Shown piece by piece: positions 1-6,162 of a stretch of 7,100 bases of DNA. Each line of letters opens with the position of its first letter. Position 1 is the stretch's first letter. The DNA lies in contig JAFWDX010000198.1 in assembly GCA_017515945.1 (NCBI GenBank), positions 1 through 7,100 on the forward strand. Reading direction: 5' to 3'. Below the pieces are notes generated by a model. The model had not been told where the DNA came from. It did no database searches and worked only from the letters and a program-made list of their open reading frames with translations. Origin of the DNA: Blautia sp. (GTDB lineage: Bacteria; Bacillota; Clostridia; Lachnospirales; Lachnospiraceae). The translations under genes were made by a program, and so were the position numbers.

Positions 1-185
1 AGGATCGATTTGGCAATGGTGGTTTTTCCTGCGCCGGTCTCTCCGACCAGGCCCAGGGTCTCTCCTGCTTTTACGCGCACAGACACATCGTTGACTGCAT
101 GGATAATCGAATTCCCGGAATGATATTTCACCGTAAGGTTACGGATCTCAAAAAAAACGTCTTTCTTCTCTGATAAATCTGACAT
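1..185 (-). CDS. ABC importer ATPase subunit, DppD/OppD-like (partial, N-terminal 61 residues)
   Basis: This is the start of an ATP-hydrolysing subunit that would power the importer encoded just upstream; it acts on the cytoplasmic face of the membrane. The translation opens MSDLSEKKDVFFEIRNLTVK and continues through HAVNDVSV and GETLGLVGETGAGKTTIAKSI. The Walker A motif (GETGAGKTT) is near residues 49-57, and the arrangement EIRNLTVKY...HAVNDVS...KAGETLGLVGE is typical of the oligopeptide/dipeptide ATPase family. The ATG at 185 is preceded by AGAGGTGA at a good distance and lies 36 nt after the stop of the permease C gene, so it belongs to the same operon. The Walker B, signature and C-terminal oligopeptide-transporter regions lie outside the window. 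DppD-like rather than DppF-like is judged only from the N-terminal wording. Confidence 0.93.
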   Translation of the reverse strand, partial: MSDLSEKKDVFFEIRNLTVKYHSGNSIIHAVNDVSVRVKAGETLGLVGETGAGKTTIAKSI

Positions 186-221
186 AGGCTCACCTCTTTA
201 TACTCGCGGGAAAATAACCCG

Positions 222-1160
222 TCAATCCTTGAAATTCGGATCCAGGGCATCCCGGAATGCATCGCCCAGCAGATTAAAGCTCAGCACCGTCAGGACAATA
301 AAGATGCCCGGTATGATGACCATGTACGGAAAATCCCTGATATAATTCCTTGTGGAAGCCAGCATGGCGCCCCATTCCGGCTTCGGCTCCTGCACGCCCA
401 GGCCCAGGAAGCTCAGGGACGAGGAGGCCAGGCCGTTGCGGCTGATGCTCATGGCAATCTCCACGATGACCGGGGAGACCGCGTTCGGGATGATATGCTG
501 CAGGATGATCTTCCATGTGGGACAGTTGATGGTCGTCGCCGCTTCGATATACTCTGTATTGCGGATCCGCAGGATGTTTGCGCGCATCAATCTGGCAAAG
601 CCAGGAATCCCGGTAATGCCCAGCGCGAGGATACATTTGTCCACGCCTGTGCCGAACACCGCGCAAAAGGCCATGGCCAGCACCAGGGACGGAAAGGCTT
701 GGAATATATCCAGGAACCGCATGAGGAAGGAATCGATCACCCCTCCGAAGAAACCGGCGATGGCACCCATGAGGATCCCGAGTACCGCGGAAAGGAGTGT
801 GGAAAGGATACCGATGATCAGCGTGTATCTGGCACCGTACAGGATACGGGAAAGAATGTCTCTGCCCAGGTCATCCGTGCCGAACAGATGCTGCGCAGAG
901 GGCCAGGCCTTCATGTTGACGAAATCCGTCGCCGAGTAGGGATATCTGCATATCCAGGGGGACAGGAGCGAAAGAATGATGATCGCGCAGAGGAAGATCA
1001 TGCCGAAAACGGCTCCCTTGTTGTGGGAAACACTCGCCCATATATATCTGGCGCTGCCCGGCTTAATGCCCGGATCAATGTGATGCCTGCCCTTATGCCG
1101 GCCCTTTCCTTTCCTGTCTTCCTGTCTGCCGTGACCTTGTCTGTGCTCGTTTTCAGCCAT
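222..1160 (-). CDS. ABC importer permease, DppC/OppC-like
   Basis: This is the second transmembrane subunit of a peptide/nickel/opine-class ABC importer, 312 aa, near the usual length. An OppC-type first membrane segment covers about residues 48-70. The family motif FGTDDLGRDILSR is at 93-105, and further helices lie at about 113-140, 158-185, 228-245 and 280-300. The EAA loop that docks on the ATPase is at about 204-226 (EYIEAATT...HIIPN). The C-terminus DAFRDALDP is also typical. The ATG at 1160 overlaps the end of the permease B gene by 8 nt and has an AAGGTG ribosome site inside that gene, which suggests translational coupling. The cytoplasmic N-terminus (residues 1-46) is unusually rich in His, Arg, Lys and Gly. 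There is no later Met before the first helix, so the extension appears to be real. Confidence 0.96.
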   Translation of the reverse strand: MAENEHRQGHGRQEDRKGKGRHKGRHHIDPGIKPGSARYIWASVSHNKGAVFGMIFLCAIIILSLLSPWICRYPYSATDFVNMKAWPSAQHLFGTDDLGRDILSRILYGARYTLIIGILSTLLSAVLGILMGAIAGFFGGVIDSFLMRFLDIFQAFPSLVLAMAFCAVFGTGVDKCILALGITGIPGFARLMRANILRIRNTEYIEAATTINCPTWKIILQHIIPNAVSPVIVEIAMSISRNGLASSSLSFLGLGVQEPKPEWGAMLASTRNYIRDFPYMVIIPGIFIVLTVLSFNLLGDAFRDALDPNFKD

Positions 1161-2115
1161 TTTTCTTCACCTTCTTCCCCGAGGATACATACTGTGCCTT
1201 AATTCTCGGATCCGCATAGGCATAAAGCAGATCCGTCAGCAGCATGATGATGGCGAACGCAAAAGCGATAAAAATAATGCATCCGGTACATGCGTTGTAA
1301 TCACGGTTGTTGATGGAGTTTACCAGATACTGGCCGATGCCGGGGATGGAGAACACCACCTCAATAATCGTCGCGCCGCCCAGCATCGAGCCGAAGCGCA
1401 TGCCGATGACGGTCAGGATCGGGATCAGGGCGTTCGGCAGTGCATGGCCGTACACGACATCCTTCTCCGGCAGACCCTTTGACCGGGCCGTCGTAACATA
1501 GTCTGAGGAGACCACCTCCAGCATGCTCGCCCTCACCTGCCTGGTAAAGCCCGCCAGGCCTCCGAGGGAGTTGGCTATGGTCGGTAAGATAAAGTACTTC
1601 AGTGATTTTGCCCCGGATGACGGCAGCCATTTGAGCTTCAGGGAGAACAGGAGCACCAGCAGCAGCGCCGTCCAGAAGCTTGGCATGCAGTCAAAAAGCA
1701 GGGTTACGATCAGAGATACGCGGTCACCCGCTGAGTTCGCGTGAACGGCAGTGTATATACCCAGCGGGAGACCTATGATGATCGTCAGCAGGATACTGAA
1801 AATAGCGATTTTGGCTGTATGAGGGAATCGTTTCATCAGCTCCCACTTGATGTCTGTCCCATCCACAAGGGACTTGCCAAAATCAAAGTGCAGGAAAATA
1901 TTGGATACATACTCTCCCAGTCTTACCAGGAACGGGCGGTTCAGTCCGAGCGCTTCTCTCTTTGCCTCAATTTCCGCTGCCGTATGCACGCCTGATCCCA
2001 GAGCCAGCTGTGCGGGATCGCCAGGCACAAAGTTCATCAGCGTAAACATGATGATGCCTACTGCGATCAGCGTGGGGATCATGATCAGAAGCCTTTTGAT
2101 TACGTATTTTGCCAT
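1153..2115 (-). CDS. ABC importer permease, DppB/OppB-like
   Basis: This is the first transmembrane subunit of the importer, 320 aa, of normal length. It begins with the classic DppB pattern KYVIKRLLIMIPTLIAVG, a membrane helix, followed by NFVPGDPAQ at 28-36. Helices follow at about 102-124, 134-158, 175-190, 230-255 and 277-299. The segment MPSFWTALLLVLLFS...WLPSSG at 144-167 is characteristic of this subfamily. The EAA loop lies at about 205-230 (DYVTTARSKGL...HALPNALIP) and contacts the ATPase. A GAGGA ribosome site precedes the ATG at 2115. The gene is separated from the binding protein by 125 bp containing a strong hairpin and overlaps the next permease by 8 nt. The substrate cannot be read from the permease sequence. 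Confidence 0.97.
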   Translation of the reverse strand: MAKYVIKRLLIMIPTLIAVGIIMFTLMNFVPGDPAQLALGSGVHTAAEIEAKREALGLNRPFLVRLGEYVSNIFLHFDFGKSLVDGTDIKWELMKRFPHTAKIAIFSILLTIIIGLPLGIYTAVHANSAGDRVSLIVTLLFDCMPSFWTALLLVLLFSLKLKWLPSSGAKSLKYFILPTIANSLGGLAGFTRQVRASMLEVVSSDYVTTARSKGLPEKDVVYGHALPNALIPILTVIGMRFGSMLGGATIIEVVFSIPGIGQYLVNSINNRDYNACTGCIIFIAFAFAIIMLLTDLLYAYADPRIKAQYVSSGKKVKKNG

Positions 2116-2143
2116 GATCTTTCTTCCTCTTGTCAGACAATGA

Positions 2144-2202
2144 GGGCTGTGAAAAAATATTGTACCTGCTCAGCCATCACCTCGCATATTTTTTCACAGC
2201 CC
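2144..2202 (-). other. Intercistronic hairpin, 17-bp perfect stem
   Basis: The arm at 2144-2160 (GGGCTGTGAAAAAATAT on the plus strand) is the exact reverse complement of 2186-2202, enclosing a 25-nt loop. It lies between the binding-protein gene and permease B, both on the minus strand. No U-tract follows the stem in the direction of transcription, although T6/A6 runs lie inside it. It is therefore more likely an mRNA-stabilising or attenuating structure than a full intrinsic terminator. Such structures commonly keep the binding protein in excess over the membrane subunits; that role is inferred here. The loop sequence is related to the right window edge. Confidence 0.85.
2162..2185. repeat. 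Copy 1 of a 24-nt dispersed element (hairpin loop)
   Basis: These 24 bases match 7077-7100 in the same orientation at 20 of 24 positions, ending in an identical CACCTCGC. This copy forms almost the whole loop of the hairpin at 2144-2202. Both copies are intergenic. Confidence 0.7.
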
Positions 2203-2240
2203 CCTTTGCGATTCTTTATCGGGGATCCTTACGCGGCTGA

Positions 2241-3794
2241 TCAGCCTACGGATGCGTAATCATCCGCAAATGTCATCGCGTTCAGTACCGGATTGAGCTT
2301 TTCAAGGCAGATATCCGTGATGCCGGCGGTAGTCACGATATGCTTGGTCTCGGTGTAAAGGCCGACCATATAGCACTTATCCATGACATAATCGTGGAAA
2401 GCGGTCATGTTTTCTTCGCTGCGGTCCGCGATGGCTGCCTGCAGCAGGGACTGCAGTTCAGGATCGTCGGTAAAGCCCTGTGTCAGTCCGCCGTTGGCTT
2501 CCGCGCCGAACAGGTCATTCCAGAAGGAGGTCGTAAAGTCGACGACAGAGTCAGAATACTCGGCGATATCCCATGCGGTGGGATCGTTCTGTACAGCTTG
2601 GCGGGCCGCACGATCCTGGCCGTCAATCGTCAGCTGGATGCCGGCCTCGGCGAGCATGGCCTGGAGAGCTACATAAGGCTGCTGCGGCGCCTGGCTGGTC
2701 ACCAGGATACTGACCTGCAGCGGATTGGACTCATCATAACCTGCGGCGGCCAGATACTCTTTTACCTTGTCCAGGTCTCTGGGGAAGTACTCCTGGCTGT
2801 CCCACGCGGCCACATAGTCCGGGCCGATGTTCGGAGCGACGTCATAGCTCATCACACATTCGCCGGCGGTGAGGGACATAGTATAGGTGTCAAACGCGTG
2901 AGCGATAGCCTTACGGACATTCTCATCCGCCGTGGCCTTTCCCTCGCTGGTGTTGAAGATCAGGTACTGGCTCATCCAGTTGAGATACTGAGTCACATTG
3001 TAGTCCTCGTTATCCTCAAAACGGGAGATATCGTCCATGGAGATCTCGGCCATGTCGATCTCTTCGTTCTCCAGAGCGATGGAGCGGGCGGAGGCCTCCG
3101 TGATGCAGCGGATCTCGATCTCGTCCACATTCTGCGCCTCGCAGTCGGCAAGGTCTTCGCTCTTCCAGTAATCCCATGCTTCCATCGTCACACCGGAGCC
3201 GGTGTTCATCTCGGTGACCTTATAGGGACCGGTCACGGCGGGATCCGCGTTGATCTCGTTTTCGGAAGCCCCTTCATACCAGTCCTTGCTGGCGATGGAG
3301 CAGAGGGTCAGCACTGCTTCGATGGAGCCTTCGCTGCTGTCTTTAAGGTGGAGCGTCAGCGTATAATCGCCGGTCGCTTCCGCGCTGTCATAATACAGGG
3401 AAATCTCAGAGACATAACCCAGCTCTTTGAGCTTGTCATAGCTGTAAACCACATCCTCAGCGGTGATCGCGTTGCCCTTGGCGTCCACGATGTTGTCATA
3501 GATCTCAATGTCATATGTGGCATCGTCGACCTTGGTCACGGATTTGGCCGCGTACATCTGCAGTTCGCCGGCTTCGAGCATGGCGCCGGTAAAGGGGCGA
3601 TAGCAAAGATGCGCCCAGAGTGTGTTTTCTGTCCAGTCACGGACGGAGGAATCATTTCCCCAGGGGCCGATGGTGAAGGAGTCGTCGTCCACGGCCACGA
3701 TCACACTGTCGGCGGCGGCCTGCGCGCTGACTCCCATTACGGTCGCGGTCATCATTGCAAGCCCGATAGCGGCTGCTGCCATCTGTTTCTTCAT
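2241..3794 (-). CDS. ABC importer substrate-binding protein, SBP family 5, without lipobox
   Basis: This is the extracytoplasmic receptor of the importer (517 aa), of the DppA/OppA/NikA class. The start chosen is the ATG at 3794, preceded by AAAGGAGG with 8 nt spacing and opening straight into a signal peptide: MKKQ, a hydrophobic stretch rich in Ala and Met, then a likely signal peptidase I site after SAQA at residue 26. An in-frame TTG at 3929 would add 45 polar residues ahead of the signal and is rejected. Family marks are TAEDVVYSYDKL (about 111-122), VTGPYKV (187-193) and NVRKAIAHAFD (292-302), in the usual order and spacing. The mature protein is acidic. There is no Cys after the signal peptide, so it is not an obvious lipoprotein, which is unusual for a Gram-positive binding protein. 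The ligand is unknown; the neighbouring enzymes suggest a small organic compound rather than simply peptides. Confidence 0.95.
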   Translation of the reverse strand: MKKQMAAAAIGLAMMTATVMGVSAQAAADSVIVAVDDDSFTIGPWGNDSSVRDWTENTLWAHLCYRPFTGAMLEAGELQMYAAKSVTKVDDATYDIEIYDNIVDAKGNAITAEDVVYSYDKLKELGYVSEISLYYDSAEATGDYTLTLHLKDSSEGSIEAVLTLCSIASKDWYEGASENEINADPAVTGPYKVTEMNTGSGVTMEAWDYWKSEDLADCEAQNVDEIEIRCITEASARSIALENEEIDMAEISMDDISRFEDNEDYNVTQYLNWMSQYLIFNTSEGKATADENVRKAIAHAFDTYTMSLTAGECVMSYDVAPNIGPDYVAAWDSQEYFPRDLDKVKEYLAAAGYDESNPLQVSILVTSQAPQQPYVALQAMLAEAGIQLTIDGQDRAARQAVQNDPTAWDIAEYSDSVVDFTTSFWNDLFGAEANGGLTQGFTDDPELQSLLQAAIADRSEENMTAFHDYVMDKCYMVGLYTETKHIVTTAGITDICLEKLNPVLNAMTFADDYASVG

Positions 3795-3819
3795 TTTTAA
3801 GTCCTCCTTTTCATTTTCG

Positions 3820-3852
3820 GTTTTCTGATTTATATTTTCTGTGTTTTCTGAT
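3820..3852 (-). repeat. A-rich leader with two ATCAGAAAAC copies
   Basis: In transcript sense the leader of the binding-protein gene holds ATCAGAAAAC twice (plus-strand 3843-3852 and 3820-3829, a 23-nt period), with a further CAGAAAA between them. It is A-rich and appears unstructured up to the GGAGG site. It could aid translation or be a protein-binding leader; no function is shown. Confidence 0.55.
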
Positions 3853-3858
3853 GTATCC

Positions 3859-3887
3859 ACTATACCCGCCGGAGGCGTCTGAATCAA
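3859..3887 (-). promoter_or_regulatory. Predicted sigma-A-type promoter for the importer genes
   Basis: On the minus strand TTGATT (plus positions 3882-3887) is followed after exactly 17 nt by TATAGT (3859-3864). This places transcription start near 3852 and gives a leader of roughly 58 nt before the ATG at 3794. It lies between the hydrolase stop and the binding-protein gene, so the importer may be expressed independently of the upstream enzymes. A TTGACA at 3924-3929 overlaps the region but has only a 14-nt spacing to its best -10. Confidence 0.6.
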
Positions 3888-3907
3888 TTCTGTTATCCGT
3901 TTCATTA

Positions 3908-3922
3908 TTTCCGGATCGGAAA
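3908..3922. promoter_or_regulatory. Inverted repeat upstream of promoter, possible operator
   Basis: TTTCCG-GAT-CGGAAA is a perfect 6-bp inverted repeat with a 3-bp spacer, located 20 bp upstream of the predicted -35 box and directly after the hydrolase stop codon. The position suits an activator site. It has no T-run, so it is not a terminator. No regulator gene is visible in the window. Confidence 0.4.
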
Positions 3923-3931
3923 CTGTCAAAA

Positions 3932-5197
3932 TCAGAAGAATCGTCCATCATTCAGCCATTCAGCCAGAAAATCATGCAGGGTGCGCATTGTATCCCCAAA
4001 TTCCCCGGGGAAAGACTCCAGGTGCTTTGCCGGACCGAACTTGTGCGTCGCGCCTTCCACAAAGGCGATGGTCCTGTCCTGCGCCGCGGCGTGCTCAAAG
4101 ATCGTCTCCGATGCCAGAAATTCCCAGCCGGCCGTCATACCCATCACCAGTGTGGGCACTTTGACATGCGCCATGTTTCCGATCGGGCTGGCATATGTGG
4201 TCGCCCAGTCGATCCCCCAGGCATGATCCTCGTCAAACCCGTAATCCAGCTCCGTCCGCACCGCGTAAGAGCTCAGATACGTCCGCACGGAGAGAAAGCG
4301 CGCTCCCTCCCAGAAGGAATCGGTAAAGGAGCGGGGATTTTCCGGCCCGCGCAGAGAGTGGATGATCTGCGTCGTCCTGCTGCCGTCCGGATGCAGGAGC
4401 AGCCATGGCTTTCTGGTATGAGAAAACAGGCGCTTATCCTGGGCGTACAGCTTGTTGTTAAAAAAACCCTGGGCTGCGCCGGGAATGATCAGCGGCTCAT
4501 CATCGCAGTAATCCCCTTTACCGTCCTCCAGCAGGAGCAGACGGTTCAGCGCAAAATCCAGGATCGAGTTGTTCCGGATGCTCTGGGCACGCTGAAATCT
4601 GTCGATAAACTCTTTGGAATACGTACTTCCCTCCGGATCAAAACCGTTCTCCGGATTGAAAAGGTCGAGCGCAGCGCTGATCATCTTCCCGCTGTTCTCG
4701 TTCTCCACGGCGGGATCCAGGCTGAAAAGCTGCATCACTGCGTTACCCCAGTTGCTGTCCAGGAGCATGATCCCGTCCGCGGGAATGAGTGCATCCGTGT
4801 CCGGCCAGGGATAGATCATTTCCGGTCCCTGAAAGATGGACGGGCCGTTCTCCGCCACGGCCTGGTACGCACTCATCAGCGTCCCTCCGCCGCTGTGCCC
4901 CATCAGGATGACCTTTTCCACACCCTCTGCCGCTCTCAGATACAGCATCGCGGCTTTTACCGCTTTCATTTTTTCGATCTGGGAATAAATGATTCCCTCT
5001 TTGTTCATCACATTGGCGCAGAGAACCCTGAAGCCCCTCGCCGCCATCTCCTCTCCTGTCGGGAATGTGAGATAATCCTCATCGGAGTGGATCACCAGGA
5101 TCGCGGCGGGCTTTGTCTCCATGCCCTCCGGCGGTTCATAGAGTACGCCCGGCACCCTGTCCGCCAGCCTTACAAAAGAACAGGCCACATTCTTCAT
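3932..5197 (-). CDS. Alpha/beta hydrolase with large cap domain
   Basis: This is a cytoplasmic serine hydrolase, 421 aa, with no signal peptide. The core starts with AAILVIHSDEDYL (31-43) and RGFRVLCANV (54-63). The nucleophile elbow MGHSGGG places the catalytic Ser at 102, followed by a long insertion (about 120-340) that would form a lid. The C-terminal strand VPTLVMGMTAGWE (347-359) probably carries the acid (Glu359 is a candidate), and GATHKF (382-387) supplies His385. The start at 5197 (MKNV) is preferred: it has an AGGGGA site and follows the preceding stop by 16 nt, whereas the ATG at 5251 lacks a ribosome site and would overlap the upstream gene by 38 nt. Close spacing indicates co-transcription with the phloretin-hydrolase-like gene. 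It may cleave an ester, lactone or C-C bond of the same substrate. The specific reaction is not known. Confidence 0.85.
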   Translation of the reverse strand: MKNVACSFVRLADRVPGVLYEPPEGMETKPAAILVIHSDEDYLTFPTGEEMAARGFRVLCANVMNKEGIIYSQIEKMKAVKAAMLYLRAAEGVEKVILMGHSGGGTLMSAYQAVAENGPSIFQGPEMIYPWPDTDALIPADGIMLLDSNWGNAVMQLFSLDPAVENENSGKMISAALDLFNPENGFDPEGSTYSKEFIDRFQRAQSIRNNSILDFALNRLLLLEDGKGDYCDDEPLIIPGAAQGFFNNKLYAQDKRLFSHTRKPWLLLHPDGSRTTQIIHSLRGPENPRSFTDSFWEGARFLSVRTYLSSYAVRTELDYGFDEDHAWGIDWATTYASPIGNMAHVKVPTLVMGMTAGWEFLASETIFEHAAAQDRTIAFVEGATHKFGPAKHLESFPGEFGDTMRTLHDFLAEWLNDGRFF

Positions 5198-5213
5198 GCT
5201 TCGTCCCCTGTAT

Positions 5214-6065
5214 TCAGTCCTCATCCAGCGGTTTTTCGTGATATGCCTCATACAGATCCGGGAGAACCTGATACAGATGTTCCCTTTCTATGGTATTGTG
5301 CATGATCACGTTTCTTAAATAAGTCTCATCCACCGGCGTGGATTCATCCCGGACGATCTTCCCGTCCTTTGGCCAGTAGCCCATCCACTCACAGTTGATG
5401 CTCTCACGGCCGCCCAGCGGGCAGGGTCTGGAAAAGCGCAGCACCAGGTGGTGCCCCGGCCCGTCAAACTCCTCGTAGACCGCCTCGGCGCGGCAGTCCG
5501 CCGCCTCCAGCTCATCGAGCCTCTCCTGGGAAAGACCGTACTCTCGCAGGTCGATTTTATGCGAAATCGCCGCAATGCCCTTCCGCGGATCCCCGGTCGC
5601 CCCCAGATCCAGGGTCTCCAGTGACCACACGCCGTCCCGGTCGTTCTCACCATTGATAAATTTATGATCCCAGTGATCCAGCGGCATCCAGATCTTGTAG
5701 CGCAGATTTCCCTGCCCTTCCTTCATGCTTTTGGAATACCGGTTATACCAGTTTCCGTACCAGCGTCTCCACTTGCCCTGCCAGGTCACGGGAGACGTGG
5801 AATATTCAATATAAAACCCGGAGCCGTCGGGCATCATGGTGTAGCCATATACCACCTTGGGATATCCCGTCACCTGCAGATGATCGAGCCAGTGTTCGAC
5901 CGGGATGGCATCCTCCACGCGGATCGGACCCGCGGAAAGGATCTGCTGCTGCAGCGGCCCCGGAGGGCAGAGCGGGTAATCGGTATAATACTTCGAAGCG
6001 GGCATGGCCTTTTCCTCTTCGAGCAGCTCCGGCACCTTATAGTAATAGTCATTCCATGAATTCAT
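5214..6065 (-). CDS. DAPG (PhlG)/phloretin hydrolase family protein, putative zinc C-C hydrolase
   Basis: The protein has 283 aa, about the length of the 2,4-diacetylphloroglucinol hydrolase PhlG and phloretin hydrolase, zinc enzymes that cleave a C-C bond between an acyl group and a phloroglucinol ring. Family-like stretches are GYTMMPDGSGFYIE (74-87) and LRYKIWMPLDHWDH (121-134), and the C-terminal helix carries HNTIE (256-260). PhlG is known to bind zinc through His, Glu and a C-terminal His-x3-Glu pair. His256/Glu260 fits that pair exactly, His131 fits the first ligand, and Glu150 is the best candidate for the second, though the spacing from His131 is shorter than in PhlG. There is no signal peptide, so it is cytoplasmic. 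The ATG at 6065 has a GAGGAG site 8 nt upstream. It lies 97 bp after the SDR stop and 16 nt before the alpha/beta hydrolase start. The family call rests on remembered motifs, not an alignment; the substrate is open. Confidence 0.68.
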   Translation of the reverse strand: MNSWNDYYYKVPELLEEEKAMPASKYYTDYPLCPPGPLQQQILSAGPIRVEDAIPVEHWLDHLQVTGYPKVVYGYTMMPDGSGFYIEYSTSPVTWQGKWRRWYGNWYNRYSKSMKEGQGNLRYKIWMPLDHWDHKFINGENDRDGVWSLETLDLGATGDPRKGIAAISHKIDLREYGLSQERLDELEAADCRAEAVYEEFDGPGHHLVLRFSRPCPLGGRESINCEWMGYWPKDGKIVRDESTPVDETYLRNVIMHNTIEREHLYQVLPDLYEAYHEKPLDED

Positions 6066-6162
6066 CTGTTTTTCTCCTCATCTAAGGATGCGGTTTTATG
6101 TATCCTTTACTCGGCAATCCCGACACTTTCCTGTCGTGACCTGCTCTTGTAAAACTGCACGA

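Noticed and set aside
222..2115. Nickel-specific importer (NikBC) because of the His-rich N-terminus
   Set aside because: The permeases fit the general peptide/nickel/opine class equally well, the ATPase start and binding protein give no nickel-specific mark, and the neighbours are hydrolases rather than nickel enzymes.
2235..2246. Perfect 12-bp palindrome GGCTGATCAGCC over the stop codon of the binding-protein gene
   Set aside because: It is short, has no loop to form an RNA hairpin, and there is no second copy in the window; probably chance.
2340..3800. 486-codon open frame on the plus strand opposite the binding-protein gene
   Set aside because: It is fully antisense to a gene with clear family motifs, has no ribosome site and its translation shows no recognisable domain. 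It is explained by the codon pattern of the real gene.
3795..3929. In-frame TTG extension of the binding protein by 45 residues
   Set aside because: The extension is polar and precedes a normal signal peptide, it overlaps a predicted promoter, and the ATG at 3794 has a perfect GGAGG site.
5198..5251. Upstream ATG of the alpha/beta hydrolase (18 more residues, 38-nt overlap with the preceding gene)
   Set aside because: There is no ribosome site ahead of it, whereas the ATG at 5197 has AGGGGA at proper spacing and a tidy 16-nt gap from the preceding stop.
3851..5305. 484-codon open frame on the plus strand opposite the alpha/beta hydrolase
   Set aside because: It is antisense to a gene with GHSGG and family structure. 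The translation is rich in Arg, His and Pro, as expected for a shadow frame.
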